Positions 35,092-44,624 of a stretch of 64,000 nt of DNA are shown one piece after another. The position numbers were made by a program, and so were the translations under genes. Within the stretch, counting starts at the first letter, position 1; each line of letters opens with the position of its first letter. The stretch comes from JAIXWP01 sp965247015 (GTDB lineage Bacteria; Bacteroidota; Bacteroidia; Flavobacteriales_D; Sanyastnellaceae): the NCBI GenBank assembly GCA_965247015.1, contig CBDFGG010000004.1, positions 310,001 through 374,000 of the forward strand, written 5' to 3'. The notes beneath the pieces are model-generated. The model did no database searches and had not been told where the DNA came from. It saw only the letters and a program-made list of their open reading frames with translations.

Positions 35092-36612
35092 CTAGTCTTC
35101 ATCTCTCACCTTGAGCGAGAGGAGGCCGGCTAGGATCATGGTGCAGCCACCTAGGGTGATGATGCTCATAGTATTTCCACCGAAAACGTGTGCTACGAGA
35201 TATCCGAAAATAGTCGCTGCTACAATCTGAGGAATTACGATGAAGAAATTGAAAACTCCCATGAAATAGCCCATGCGATCTGCGGGGAGATTTCCTGCAA
35301 GGATAGCGTAAGGCATAGACAAGATACTTGCCCACGCTATTCCCACTAGTCCCATCGATACGGCGATCATGGCTGGATCGGTAACAAATCGAAGCGATAT
35401 CAATCCAAGACCACCGATGATCAAGCAGATCATATGTGTCTTTCTTCTATTCGTCATTCTCGCTATAAATGGTAGCATGAGTGCAAATAATGCAGCTACA
35501 CCGTTACGAATCGACGAACAGATGTTGAGCCAATCAGCACCATCATTGTATTGCGCGCGCACTCTATTCAATTCAGCTTTTTCTGTATCGCTCATAATCG
35601 CACTCTCAGAATAGTGATTTGCCAAATTGATAGAGATGGCTACATCACTTTTTCCAGATTGAAATTGTTGCGCATCAGCCGCGTCTACTGTCAAATTTCT
35701 GAGTTGTTTCAGCTCCTCTGGAGAGCCTTTAAAATCGGCTAGACTAGTAGAAAGATCCGACTGCATTTTTTCGAAAATGGGTCGATCTATTTTCATGTCA
35801 TAAATATTTGCTGTGACCGCGTTGGTAGAATAAATCCACATCGCGAATAAAGAGAACCACGTAAAGAATTGCACCCATGCCAACTGACGCATTGTCTTTG
35901 GCATTTTTAGAATTCCTGTAAATGGCTCTGCAAAAGCCTTTGCGAGGGATGTCTTTTTTCGTTCCGCATTGAACTCCTCCATATCATGAGGAGGAATTTC
36001 TTTGGTAGTAAATACGGTGTATAAAACGGCAGCGAGAAAAGCTACACCACCCACATAAAACGACCACTTCACAGAGTCAGGAATGATACCACTTTCTGCG
36101 GTATTGCTGATGCCAAACCAATTGGTAAAAATCCAAGGTAATGCGGCGGCAATCACTGATCCTGTTCCTATGAAGAAACTTTGCATGGCAAAGCCTTTGG
36201 TGCGTTGTTCCGATGGAAGTTTGTCTCCAACGAATGCACGGAAAGGTTCCATGGAAATATTAATAGATGCATCCAAGACCCAGAGCATACCACCAGCAAT
36301 CCAAAGGGCTGGTGAATTAGGCATGATGAATAGTGCGAGTGAAGCTAGCACTGCACCGATGAAGAAATAAGGCCTTCTTCTACCCCAGTACGGATGCCAT
36401 GTACGGTCGCTGAGGTAACCGATGATCGGCTGCACTAATAATCCTGTCAAAGGAGCGGCAATCCACAGAATTGGAATCTCGTCTTTATTTGCTCCGAGGG
36501 TTTCGAAGATTCTGCTAACGTTTGAGTTTTGAAGTTCGAATCCGAACTGAATTCCAAGAAATCCGAAGCTCATGTTCCAGATTTCCCAGAAGCCTAATTT
36601 GCGTTGGTTCAT
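35092..36612 (-). CDS. MFS transporter, SLC45/sugar-carrier-like
   Basis: A 506-residue protein with about twelve hydrophobic helices. The first loop carries QPIIGYLSDRTWHPYWGRRRPYF, where the D-R-x-W plus G-R-R-R-P pattern is typical of the glycoside-pentoside-hexuronide/SLC45 sucrose-type carriers of Bacteroidota. A hydrophilic insertion of about 110 residues (near residues 270-380) separates the two halves. Substrate is probably a disaccharide or maltodextrin, taken up with protons; this is family inference, as no glycosidase gene is adjacent. It is convergent with ribA. Confidence 0.8.
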   Translation of the reverse strand: MNQRKLGFWEIWNMSFGFLGIQFGFELQNSNVSRIFETLGANKDEIPILWIAAPLTGLLVQPIIGYLSDRTWHPYWGRRRPYFFIGAVLASLALFIMPNSPALWIAGGMLWVLDASINISMEPFRAFVGDKLPSEQRTKGFAMQSFFIGTGSVIAAALPWIFTNWFGISNTAESGIIPDSVKWSFYVGGVAFLAAVLYTVFTTKEIPPHDMEEFNAERKKTSLAKAFAEPFTGILKMPKTMRQLAWVQFFTWFSLFAMWIYSTNAVTANIYDMKIDRPIFEKMQSDLSTSLADFKGSPEELKQLRNLTVDAADAQQFQSGKSDVAISINLANHYSESAIMSDTEKAELNRVRAQYNDGADWLNICSSIRNGVAALFALMLPFIARMTNRRKTHMICLIIGGLGLISLRFVTDPAMIAVSMGLVGIAWASILSMPYAILAGNLPADRMGYFMGVFNFFIVIPQIVAATIFGYLVAHVFGGNTMSIITLGGCTMILAGLLSLKVRDED

Positions 36613-36674
36613 ACGTAGGTCGGCGGTTTGTTTAGTTAGTGTATGTTGTACACGTCCTGCAATATATGTAAAAA

Positions 36675-36705
36675 AAAAGCCCCTCGTCCAAGACGAGGGG
36701 CTTTT
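36675..36705 (-). terminator. Terminator after the giant surface-protein gene
   Basis: A 13-base stem AAAAGCCCCTCGTC / GACGAGGGGCTTTT with loop CAA is followed on the minus strand by a long T-run, 23 bases beyond the stop at 36728. Confidence 0.88.
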
Positions 36706-36727
36706 AATATTATGAGTTTTTGAATGC

Positions 36728-39700
36728 TTACTTCGTAACCATCATACGCTCAGTGATCACTTCATTACCGAAGGTCATTTCTACCATGTAGAGACCTGAA
36801 GTAAGTGGACGATCAAATGCGATAACAGTGTTAAGAGCACCTTCAACAACGTAACGGTTTGTCCATACAACGCGACCAGTAGCATCCATGATGCGGATGT
36901 TCACGTTTTCTGAATCGATACCTGCAAGGTTCAAGTTCACCAACTCACCGTTAGATGGGTTAGGATAGATGGCTGCAAATACACCGTTTTCAGTGTTGCG
37001 TTCCATGTACAATTCAGATGGAGTAGTTTCTTCATCAGCTACAACCATACCTGGTGCAACACCAGCGATACGTAGGTAGAAGAAGCTAGCATCATCAAAA
37101 GTACCAGGACCAGAAGCGAATACTGGACGGATTCTCACACGGTAACGAGCGCCACCGAATACCCCTGGGATATTGCTTGTGCGGAAGTAACGTGAAGAAG
37201 AACCAGTGTTCACGATTTGAGCACCTAGAAGATCAGCTGGCATACCCAAGTTGTCTACTAGTTCGAAGCTCCAATCCCATGATTGAACAGCACATACAGA
37301 GATATCAGTAGAAATGAATGCACCGATAGCACGAGTAACTGGATCACGGTCAGCAGCTCTCAAGTTTACAGCTGGTTGTGGAGCGATAGTGATAGTGCAA
37401 GTTTCATTGCTGTTAGCAATTACTTGTACTGGAGCACCTGCTGCATCAACTAGGTTGAATACAGAGCTAACACCAACGTTGTAAGATTGACCATACTGAA
37501 GACCAGCAACACTTGACAACAAGATCTGAGTGCTGTTAGTTGAGCTAGCAGTGTGAACAGAGCTAGTCAAAGTATTAGTGAATACAAAGTTGTAACTGCT
37601 TGTACCAGTCCAGTCAGCTTTGAATGCTTGACACAATGAAGCGAAGTTTGGACCATTGTCACAACGTGAGTCGTTCAATGTTTGGATACATACGCTAGCA
37701 GTACCTGGAGTTCCGCTCATGTCACGCACAGCAACCCAGTATTGTTGACCTGGAGTAAGACCGCCTGTGATATAGATTTCAGAACCTGTAGAAGAAGCAT
37801 CAGCAGTTGAAGTTGCAGAAGCTGTTGGTACAGAAGCACCCAAAGAATTCTCAACTTCAATTTCAACGTTTTGTGAACCTGTTACTGCGATACGAACAGC
37901 GTTAGATGCAGCAAAGAAGCTGTACCATACGTCGTTACCAGCACCTTGAGAAGGTGTAGAGTTTGCAAGGTTTACGTTGAAGCTAGAGCAACCAGGGAAT
38001 TGTGGAGGAGCAACAGCTGTAGCGTTAGCACGAGCATCATTTGCAGCACCAGCAACTAGAGTTACTGTGTAGTCTTCAGTTTCACCGAAACCGTAAGCTT
38101 CACATGCATCTTGATCTTCTTCCAAGTAACCCAAACGCACACGCATACGAGAAGTACCAAGTGAAGCGTTAGCAGGCACTGTAAAGCTGAATGGATAAGC
38201 TCCATCGACATTAAGTGGACCTTCGTTAGCAACTCTTTCACTCAATTCGAAAATTCCATTTCTGTTGAAGTCAATCCAAACAGCGATGTAATCATCAGAA
38301 TCAGCATTAATACTCACGCTACCAGTGTATTCACCACCAGCTGCTATAGAAGTAGTAGTTCCTGCACCTGGAGCGTACGCTGTATAAGAAGGTGCTGCTG
38401 TAGCGCCAGTTGAATTATTGATAGAGCCTAGGGTAACGTTTGAAATTGATTCAAAGTTAGTACCGTTATTGAATGCTGGAGTACAGTAGCAATCAGCAGG
38501 AGCTGACATACCTACAGTCTTAGGAGCTGAGATACCTAGGTAACCACCTGGGTAGCTACAAGTCACACGGCAACGGTAAGTAGTAGCAGCAGTTTGTGAT
38601 GTAGTCAAAGAAGCTGAGTTAGCACCTGGGATGTTTGTCCAACCTGCGCTAGTTACTCTCTGCCACTGATATACATAACCTAAGGATGGGTTAGCAACGT
38701 TCATAGTGAAGTTAACACCTGAACAAGCCGTTGCTGGACCGTTCAATACTCCCACTGCTGGGATACCAGAACAAGCTTCCAAGCAAGAAGCAGTCACTGC
38801 AAAACCAGGACCTACACCTGAGAAATCAGATGTAAATTGAATTGTGATTGGTTGATCTGGAGCCGTAGCTTGAACTGCGATTGTGAGCAAAGCTGCATTT
38901 GTATAAGTTGCAAGAAGTGTTCCTCCTGTACCAACACCCTGATAGAATCTCAAGAAGTCGCAACAGTTCTCACCACCCTGCCAAGTACCGTTAAATGCCA
39001 ACAATGAACCAGGGGTTCCAGGATAAACAGTCAATGTACCATTGCTGTTATTTAGGAAGTTTCCTGTTGTGCCAGAGTCATAAATAGTAGCATCACAAGT
39101 TGTGATGGTATTCGTTCCAGTTGTTGGAACGATAGTGTAAGTAGAAACGTTGTATGGACCTACGTTGAAAGAGTAACCTTCAGCAGTTCCAGAACAATCT
39201 TTACGTACATAGAATGTGTAGTTTGAGTTAGCAGCTACAGCAACGTTGTTTGTCAAAGTTGTAGTGTTAACGATCGTTCCACCTGCACCTGCAGTTCCAA
39301 GAAGACCTGCAACGTGACCAGCTGGACCATATTCGATGATGTATGCTTCACCTTCGATACCACCGTTGATTACAACACTAACGTTTGTGTTAGAAGTTGC
39401 AGTCACAGTAGCACTTGCTGGAGTAGAACATGGAAGAGCTACCAAGCAAAGATCGAATGCTCCGTCAACTGGAGTAATTGCAGCTGGGTCAACACCCACA
39501 CGCAACCAGTAAGTTTCACCTACTGTAAAGCCAAATAGACCTTGTTGGAGCCCACTCACTACATCAAGACCATTGATACCTGTGACTGCGAAAGTGCCAC
39601 AGTCATCGCCTACGTAAACTGAGTAGATCAAGCCTGAAGCCACTAGGTTAGAGAAAGTCAAATAGTAATCGTTTGTAGTAGCAGTGAACTGATACCATAC

Positions 39701-42700
39701 ATCATTGAATGTAGCGAAACCGCTTACTCCTGCTGGATTAGCAAGACCTACAGTGTTACCTGCACAAAGAGTAGTACCTGTTACGTTTACGCAAGATACG
39801 TTTTGAGCCAATACTTCAGCAGAAGCACAAGCATCATTAGCAGCAGGAATACATGCAGGAGCACAAGAAATATTCAATTCGAAATTACCTGTATTGGACA
39901 AAGCTGTTCCGAACTGATAACCGTGAACAAATAAATAATAAGTAGTACCAACAAATGCGTTGAAAGTAACTTCTGAAGTTAAACCACCTGTAGTACAAGC
40001 ACTGTTGTCATCATTACCGGTAATTGGAACGAGACCTCCACATGTACCTGAATAAACAGATAATCTTGTATCATACTCGATTAGATTTTCTGGATCACAA
40101 GTAGAAATAGTGTAAGAGTTATCATCACCAACGATAGTGTACCATACACCACGCTCTGTTGTGTTTGTTCCACCCGCACCAGCGTTCACGTAGTTAGCGT
40201 CAACTGTTGAGTTCAACGTAGTACCCGTTACTGGAGTTACTGCACATGAAATAGCAATTGCGTTAGCGCAATCGTCGTTTGCAGGAGGTGCAGGATTTGT
40301 TGTGAAGCTGATAGGACCAGCCCAATCGCTAAAGCCATCTACCATACCACAATCAGTACGAACATAAAGATCATAAGCTGTTACTGGCGACAATGTAGTA
40401 GCAGAAGTTACTGTATTTGTAGCAGAAGCAACACCCACGCCTGTTGGAGTAGCACCGTCAAGAACGATTTCATACTCATAACCAGCTGGAGTGCCAATTG
40501 CTGAAGCGTTGATTGTGAAAGATACTGAGTTAAATGTTGGAACAACACCAGAAACACCTGGAGTACCACAAGTTGGTGGAACATCACAAGTTACGTTGGA
40601 TGTCCAACCAGCGCCATTAAACGAAGGATCTGATGTGAAGCGGAAAGTCAAACAACCAGAAACATCTGTAGAAATTACAGTACCTGGTGAGTTTGTTCCA
40701 TTCCAAGACCCTGTTGGAGCTGTAGCAGCGCCACCGCCCGCAACGAATGTAGAAGCGATTAGTGGAGATGCTGTTGAAGGACCGTTGTAGATCATCAAAC
40801 CATCCCATCCTGCTTCTGTAGCAAATGACGTGAAAGCAACAGTAACCACTTCACCTGGAGTGTCAGGACAGATAGTTACTTCATATACTGTATTACCGGT
40901 ATAGTCTCCTGCTCCACCTGGGTCAGAAAATGTAGAACCACAACCAGGAGATGTAGTGAAGCTGAAAGGACCTGTCCAACCTGAAGTAGCAGCTCCACAG
41001 TCAGCCTGAACATAAAACTGATAAGCCGTAGAAGCTGTCAAACCAGAAATTGCATATGGGTTTGAGTTTACACCACCTACCGGGATACCAGTACCTAGTG
41101 AGAAACCAGCAGGACCATACTCAATATTCCATAGAGCAGCTGTTCCGTTTTCAGTCCAGCCTAGGTTAGCACCTGTAGCAGTGATTGCAGAAGCAGTCAA
41201 TGAAGTAGGGGCTGGGCAAGAAGGAGTATCCACTACAAAAAAGTCATCATAGCAGATATACCATGGATTGGAAGTTGGAGCGTTAGATTGAACTGCAAAA
41301 TAGTAAGTACCTGTTGCTGGAGCAGTGTATGAATAACGAGCCTCAGCGTAAGTAGTATTCAAAGGATCAACAATAGAACCTAGTGAAGTCATAGTTGTGT
41401 AGTTCGGAGCTGTACCAACATAAGATGTCAAAGTGAATCCAGCTACGGCATCTGTTCCTGAATACCAGAAACCGAAATCGTAAGACTGACCACTTGTAAG
41501 GTTAACACCGTACGTGTAAAGAACTGTATTTGATGACCATCTAGACCATACATAATCAGTTCCAGTGCGTGCACCAACACCATTTCTAATCGCAGCATTC
41601 GCCGATGTGAAGTTTGTTCCAGTCACAATTTGGCTAGAGAAGCAATCAGAGAACACTCCTGCACCGAATGCCGTAAGTGGCTCGAATCCTACGTTGTAAG
41701 GAACTGGGTTAGAACCTGCAACTGTAATAGATACTGGCGTTGAGAATGCGCTAGTAGAGTTAGCCAAGCAAATCTCTTCTCTTCTGTAGCTATTAGCTAC
41801 TGTTGTGTTAGTAGTTAGTGAAGCTCCAGTTGCTAGTGGAATCGCAGTAAATGTCAAGTCGCCATCTACGTCATCGTACCACTGATAAGTGATGCCTAAT
41901 GCACCAGTGGTTCCACCTGTAACGTTCAAGGTAAAGTTAACACCTGAGCATGCTGAAGCAACAGAAGATGTTGTTGTACCGCCCAACAATGATGTGTTCT
42001 GACAAAGAACTGGAGGATCAAATCTAAATCCGTTTCCATCACCTGGCCAAGCAGTTGGAAGTGCTGTACTATTAGTCAACCCGTTAAATCCATTTACATA
42101 ATCCGTTCCAGTACCAGCAATTGCAATAGATCCGAAGACAGCTGGAGCAGCTCCTACTGTTGGACCGTAAACAACTTCAATTCTACCAGGATTGGTAGAA
42201 GCTGGACCGTAGATCGAAATTTGGTAAGAAATTAAAGGCGTAGTACCAAGAGTAAAACCTGTCGTTAGAGCCTGATCCCACTGGAAAGTGTAAACATCTG
42301 TTCCTGTAGCACCATGTCTCATACTTCCGATACCTGGGCCTGGGAAGTTTGCACTACCGTCTCTGAACCATGCAGCAACAATATTGTTAGGTGCAGTATT
42401 TGTCCATGTATTACCTGTAGTTCTTCCTTGAGTTGATGTTACAGTTAATTGGCTGCCGAATCCTATCCAACCATTTGTACACATGGTAACTTGAGTGTAA
42501 GCTGTACCATTGAAAGTAAATGTGAAAGGTAAAGTCACCAGAGCAGCACCATCGTCTGCACTGTTTCCCATACTGACAGAAAGGCCAGCAGTTGTGTTAA
42601 TTACAGTTCCTGTAGATAACTGAGTGTAGGTCTGACCTGTCAAGGTTGTTCTTGAGTAGGCCGCGACTTGAGCAAACAAACCTTGCAATGAAGTCGCAAG

Positions 42701-42781
42701 GAATATAAAACTCAACACAAACTTCAAAGAGGTTCGCCAACGATTCGTTCGCGTTCCCGTCAATGAGTAATTCTTTGACAT
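36728..42781 (-). CDS. Giant multidomain T9SS surface protein
   Basis: A 2017-residue exported protein. After the signal peptide (FVLSFIFLATSLQGLFAQ) comes a beta-rich domain to about residue 250 (TMCTNGWIGFGS), then Ig-like modules (TYQWYDDVDGD, YVYQWQRVTS). Fibronectin III modules follow (APTSLTASAITATGANLGW), CUB-like modules (GWDGLMIYNGPS, CCDFLRFYQGVG) and repeated NDDCANA/ANDACAS modules. A GEVED domain lies near residues 1530-1640 (IAVWIDFNRNGIFELSERV, GETEDYTVTL), and the C-terminus has a type A T9SS sorting domain (AAIYPNPSNGELVNL, GLYMVEMTFGNE). It probably acts in adhesion or gliding. A direct-repeat motif shared with the UnbV pair lies upstream. Confidence 0.88.
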   Translation of the reverse strand: MSKNYSLTGTRTNRWRTSLKFVLSFIFLATSLQGLFAQVAAYSRTTLTGQTYTQLSTGTVINTTAGLSVSMGNSADDGAALVTLPFTFTFNGTAYTQVTMCTNGWIGFGSQLTVTSTQGRTTGNTWTNTAPNNIVAAWFRDGSANFPGPGIGSMRHGATGTDVYTFQWDQALTTGFTLGTTPLISYQISIYGPASTNPGRIEVVYGPTVGAAPAVFGSIAIAGTGTDYVNGFNGLTNSTALPTAWPGDGNGFRFDPPVLCQNTSLLGGTTTSSVASACSGVNFTLNVTGGTTGALGITYQWYDDVDGDLTFTAIPLATGASLTTNTTVANSYRREEICLANSTSAFSTPVSITVAGSNPVPYNVGFEPLTAFGAGVFSDCFSSQIVTGTNFTSANAAIRNGVGARTGTDYVWSRWSSNTVLYTYGVNLTSGQSYDFGFWYSGTDAVAGFTLTSYVGTAPNYTTMTSLGSIVDPLNTTYAEARYSYTAPATGTYYFAVQSNAPTSNPWYICYDDFFVVDTPSCPAPTSLTASAITATGANLGWTENGTAALWNIEYGPAGFSLGTGIPVGGVNSNPYAISGLTASTAYQFYVQADCGAATSGWTGPFSFTTSPGCGSTFSDPGGAGDYTGNTVYEVTICPDTPGEVVTVAFTSFATEAGWDGLMIYNGPSTASPLIASTFVAGGGAATAPTGSWNGTNSPGTVISTDVSGCLTFRFTSDPSFNGAGWTSNVTCDVPPTCGTPGVSGVVPTFNSVSFTINASAIGTPAGYEYEIVLDGATPTGVGVASATNTVTSATTLSPVTAYDLYVRTDCGMVDGFSDWAGPISFTTNPAPPANDDCANAIAISCAVTPVTGTTLNSTVDANYVNAGAGGTNTTERGVWYTIVGDDNSYTISTCDPENLIEYDTRLSVYSGTCGGLVPITGNDDNSACTTGGLTSEVTFNAFVGTTYYLFVHGYQFGTALSNTGNFELNISCAPACIPAANDACASAEVLAQNVSCVNVTGTTLCAGNTVGLANPAGVSGFATFNDVWYQFTATTNDYYLTFSNLVASGLIYSVYVGDDCGTFAVTGINGLDVVSGLQQGLFGFTVGETYWLRVGVDPAAITPVDGAFDLCLVALPCSTPASATVTATSNTNVSVVINGGIEGEAYIIEYGPAGHVAGLLGTAGAGGTIVNTTTLTNNVAVAANSNYTFYVRKDCSGTAEGYSFNVGPYNVSTYTIVPTTGTNTITTCDATIYDSGTTGNFLNNSNGTLTVYPGTPGSLLAFNGTWQGGENCCDFLRFYQGVGTGGTLLATYTNAALLTIAVQATAPDQPITIQFTSDFSGVGPGFAVTASCLEACSGIPAVGVLNGPATACSGVNFTMNVANPSLGYVYQWQRVTSAGWTNIPGANSASLTTSQTAATTYRCRVTCSYPGGYLGISAPKTVGMSAPADCYCTPAFNNGTNFESISNVTLGSINNSTGATAAPSYTAYAPGAGTTTSIAAGGEYTGSVSINADSDDYIAVWIDFNRNGIFELSERVANEGPLNVDGAYPFSFTVPANASLGTSRMRVRLGYLEEDQDACEAYGFGETEDYTVTLVAGAANDARANATAVAPPQFPGCSSFNVNLANSTPSQGAGNDVWYSFFAASNAVRIAVTGSQNVEIEVENSLGASVPTASATSTADASSTGSEIYITGGLTPGQQYWVAVRDMSGTPGTASVCIQTLNDSRCDNGPNFASLCQAFKADWTGTSSYNFVFTNTLTSSVHTASSTNSTQILLSSVAGLQYGQSYNVGVSSVFNLVDAAGAPVQVIANSNETCTITIAPQPAVNLRAADRDPVTRAIGAFISTDISVCAVQSWDWSFELVDNLGMPADLLGAQIVNTGSSSRYFRTSNIPGVFGGARYRVRIRPVFASGPGTFDDASFFYLRIAGVAPGMVVADEETTPSELYMERNTENGVFAAIYPNPSNGELVNLNLAGIDSENVNIRIMDATGRVVWTNRYVVEGALNTVIAFDRPLTSGLYMVEMTFGNEVITERMMVTK

Positions 42782-42813
42782 AGAAAATTTGGTTTTGATT
42801 AAATAATAAATTT

Positions 42814-42857
42814 GTTAAGGATGCTTGTTAAGGATAAGCATACGCAATGTTATGACG
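42814..42857. promoter_or_regulatory. Direct-repeat regulatory motif upstream of the giant surface-protein gene
   Basis: GTTAAGGAT at 42827-42835, 13 bases, then GTTATGACG at 42849-42857. An extra GTTAAGGAT lies at 42814-42822. The same two 9-mers at the same spacing occur at 54691-54721 before the VCBS/UnbV pair. The signal lies 33-76 bases upstream of the start codon. Confidence 0.6.
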
Positions 42858-42933
42858 AAATAATCAAAAATGGTAGCCTTACACCATAATTTTTTTTGTT
42901 TGTACCGGAAAATGGGTAGGAAACACGATTCTC

Positions 42934-42967
42934 GATTCGGGATTCTCGATTCTCAATTCTCGATTCT
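42934..42967 (-). repeat. Left arm of 34-base inverted repeat (family 1)
   Basis: Contains CGATTCTCAATTCTCGATTC at 42947-42966, the reverse complement of the core 20-mer. The whole 34 bases pair with 43459-43492 with one mismatch. The surrounding array (42926-42976) continues the same GATTCTC-type units. Confidence 0.9.
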
Positions 42968-43069
42968 CGAAATCGAAAGGTTGGCTTGGTAGTTATGTGT
43001 TGTTAAAGAATAGAATATTCGTGTTAAGCATAATTTTCAACACTCAATCTTTCTGTTCAATTTTGCGAC

Positions 43070-43450
43070 ATGAAAAACTACAAAGAATCCGAAATTTGGA
43101 ATTGTGCAATTGATCTATATAAAGAAATTGTGCCCATATTATCATCTCTTCAAGAAAAAAGATTATTCCGACTTAGGGATCAACTTGAAGCTTCAGCAGG
43201 GAGTATTTCCGACAATATTGCTGAGGGCTTGGGAAGAATGGGCAACAAGGAAGCAATTCAGTTTTTAGCAATATCCAATGGTTCGTGCTTTGAATGCGAA
43301 AATCAAATAACACGAGCTCATATCAATGGCTGTATCGATGATATAACTTTCAAAAAATTAGTCGAAGCTTGCAACTCCATCTCTAGACAGACAATAGGCT
43401 TGATAAAATACCTTAAGGGTCAAGAATTTCGAGGAACAAAATTCAAGTAG
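43070..43450 (+). CDS. Four-helix-bundle protein, S23/TIGR02436-like
   Basis: A 126-residue, all-helical protein of full family length. It has the hallmark opening MKNYKESEIWNCAIDLYKEI, the central LRDQLEASAGSISDNIAEGLGR (the I-x-x-N-I-A-E-G signature) and the FLAISNGSCFECENQI helix. The family was first seen as the S23 protein encoded in 23S rRNA intervening sequences and is related to Avd of diversity-generating retroelements, which binds nucleic acid and the reverse transcriptase. No reverse transcriptase is nearby. The gene is intact, lies inside a near-perfect 34-base inverted repeat, and has a CAATTTTG -7-like element four bases before its ATG. Confidence 0.88.
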   Translation: MKNYKESEIWNCAIDLYKEIVPILSSLQEKRLFRLRDQLEASAGSISDNIAEGLGRMGNKEAIQFLAISNGSCFECENQITRAHINGCIDDITFKKLVEACNSISRQTIGLIKYLKGQEFRGTKFK

Positions 43451-43458
43451 AACCCTCA

Positions 43459-43492
43459 AGAATCGAGAATTGAGAATCGAAAATCCCGAATC
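43459..43492 (+). repeat. Right arm of 34-base inverted repeat (family 1)
   Basis: Begins nine bases after the S23-like stop codon and carries GAATCGAGAATTGAGAATCG at 43460-43479. It is the reverse complement of 42934-42967 with a single mismatch. Confidence 0.9.
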
Positions 43493-43515
43493 CCGAATTT
43501 CGAATCTCGAATTTC

Positions 43516-43535
43516 GAATCGAGAATTGAGAATCG
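43516..43535 (+). repeat. Second direct copy of the family 1 core 20-mer
   Basis: GAATCGAGAATTGAGAATCG, identical to 43460-43479 and 56 bases from it. It ends at the base before the fbaA stop codon (43536-43538, minus strand). Confidence 0.9.
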
Positions 43536-44600
43536 TTATGCGTTTCTTCCGATGGCGTTAAGGTCTTCGAAGGCTTGGCGGAGACGTGTTACGAAAGTCT
43601 TCTCCCCTTCTCTTAACCACACGCGTGGATCGTAATATTTTTTGTTTGGCTTGTCTGAACCTTCTGGATTGCCGATTTGGGCTTGTAGGTAGCCTGACTT
43701 ATCAGCCATATAATTTCTTATACCTTCCATATATGCGTATTGCATATCGGTATCAATGTTCATTTTAATGGCACCATAGCTAATTGCCTCGCGAATTTCT
43801 TCTTGTGTACTTCCGCTTCCACCGTGGAATACAAAATGAATGGGCTTATCGCCTGTATTGAATTTCTTCTGAACGTATTCTTGAGAATTCTTTAGGATGA
43901 TTGGTTCTAACTTCACATTACCTGGCTTGTACACTCCGTGCACATTTCCAAAAGCTGCAGCTACTGTGAATTTTGAATCCACTTTCATCAAATGCTCATA
44001 GCTGTAAGCTACGTCTTCTGGCTGCGTATAAAGTTTGCTGCTATCTACTCCTGAATTATCTACACCATCTTCTTCCCCACCGGTCACCCCTAATTCAATT
44101 TCGAGCGTGATTCCCATTTTCGACATACGCTTCAAGTATGCCACACAAAGCTCAATGTTTTCATGAAGTGGTTCTTCACTGAAATCGAGCATGTGAGAAG
44201 AGAACAATGATTTGCCTGTTCTCTCAAAATGACGTTCGCCGTGTTCTAACATTCCGTCCATCCAATGCAAAAGATTTTTTGCGCAATGGTCTGTGTGAAT
44301 GATCACAGGAATATTATAAGCTTCAGCCATCATGTGAATGTGCTGAGCACCGCTGACAGAGCCAAGAACAGAAGCTTGTTGCGCATCGTTTTTCAATCCT
44401 TTTCCAGCGTAGAAAGCTCCACCACCATTACTGAATTGAATAATGACAGGAGAATTTACATCACGTGCAGTTTCTAATACAGCATTAACGCTATTGGTTC
44501 CAATAACATTGACAGCAGGAAGGGCATATCCTCTCTCCTTCGCGTCATTTAATAATTCTGTTACTTCACTTCCTGTTAAAACTCCTGGACGAAAACGCAT
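43536..44600 (-). CDS. fbaA: Class II fructose-bisphosphate aldolase
   Basis: A 354-residue zinc aldolase of the longer FbaA type. The zinc-binding His pair is in IIHTDHCAKNLL, a third His is in GNVHGVYKPGNVKL, and the phosphate-binding segment is FHGGSGSTQEEI, with INIDTD-like MNIDTDMQYAY following. It splits fructose 1,6-bisphosphate in glycolysis and makes it in gluconeogenesis, alongside pckA and mdh in this window. The family 1 repeat starts at the base after its stop codon. Confidence 0.94.
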   Translation of the reverse strand: MRFRPGVLTGSEVTELLNDAKERGYALPAVNVIGTNSVNAVLETARDVNSPVIIQFSNGGGAFYAGKGLKNDAQQASVLGSVSGAQHIHMMAEAYNIPVIIHTDHCAKNLLHWMDGMLEHGERHFERTGKSLFSSHMLDFSEEPLHENIELCVAYLKRMSKMGITLEIELGVTGGEEDGVDNSGVDSSKLYTQPEDVAYSYEHLMKVDSKFTVAAAFGNVHGVYKPGNVKLEPIILKNSQEYVQKKFNTGDKPIHFVFHGGSGSTQEEIREAISYGAIKMNIDTDMQYAYMEGIRNYMADKSGYLQAQIGNPEGSDKPNKKYYDPRVWLREGEKTFVTRLRQAFEDLNAIGRNA

Positions 44601-44624
44601 GGCTATATATTCTTTTAATTATCT

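Larger units (their letters stand above)
42926..43535. mobile_element. IVS-like element: S23-type gene within inverted repeats
   Basis: An approximately 610-base unit between the upstream region of the giant surface-protein gene and the 3' end of fbaA. It contains a 34-base inverted repeat (42934-42967 against 43459-43492, 33/34 match), an intact four-helix-bundle gene between the arms, and a further direct copy of the core at 43516-43535. 23S rRNA intervening sequences have this plan, with a terminal stem enclosing an S23 gene. Mobility is inferred from structure; no target duplication or transposase is seen. Confidence 0.55.

Noticed and set aside
40491..40790. 99-codon open frame opposite the giant surface-protein gene
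   Set aside because: It is antisense to a well-supported coding region and shows no recognisable domain; the Thr/Pro/Val-rich content mirrors the repeated sense sequence.
43070..43450. Diversity-generating retroelement accessory gene (avd)
   Set aside because: No reverse transcriptase, template repeat or variable repeat is visible nearby; the shorter S23-type assignment fits better.
42926..43535. CRISPR-like array
   Set aside because: The repeat units are 6-20 bases, run directly into each other, and have no unique spacers of regular length; no cas gene is present.
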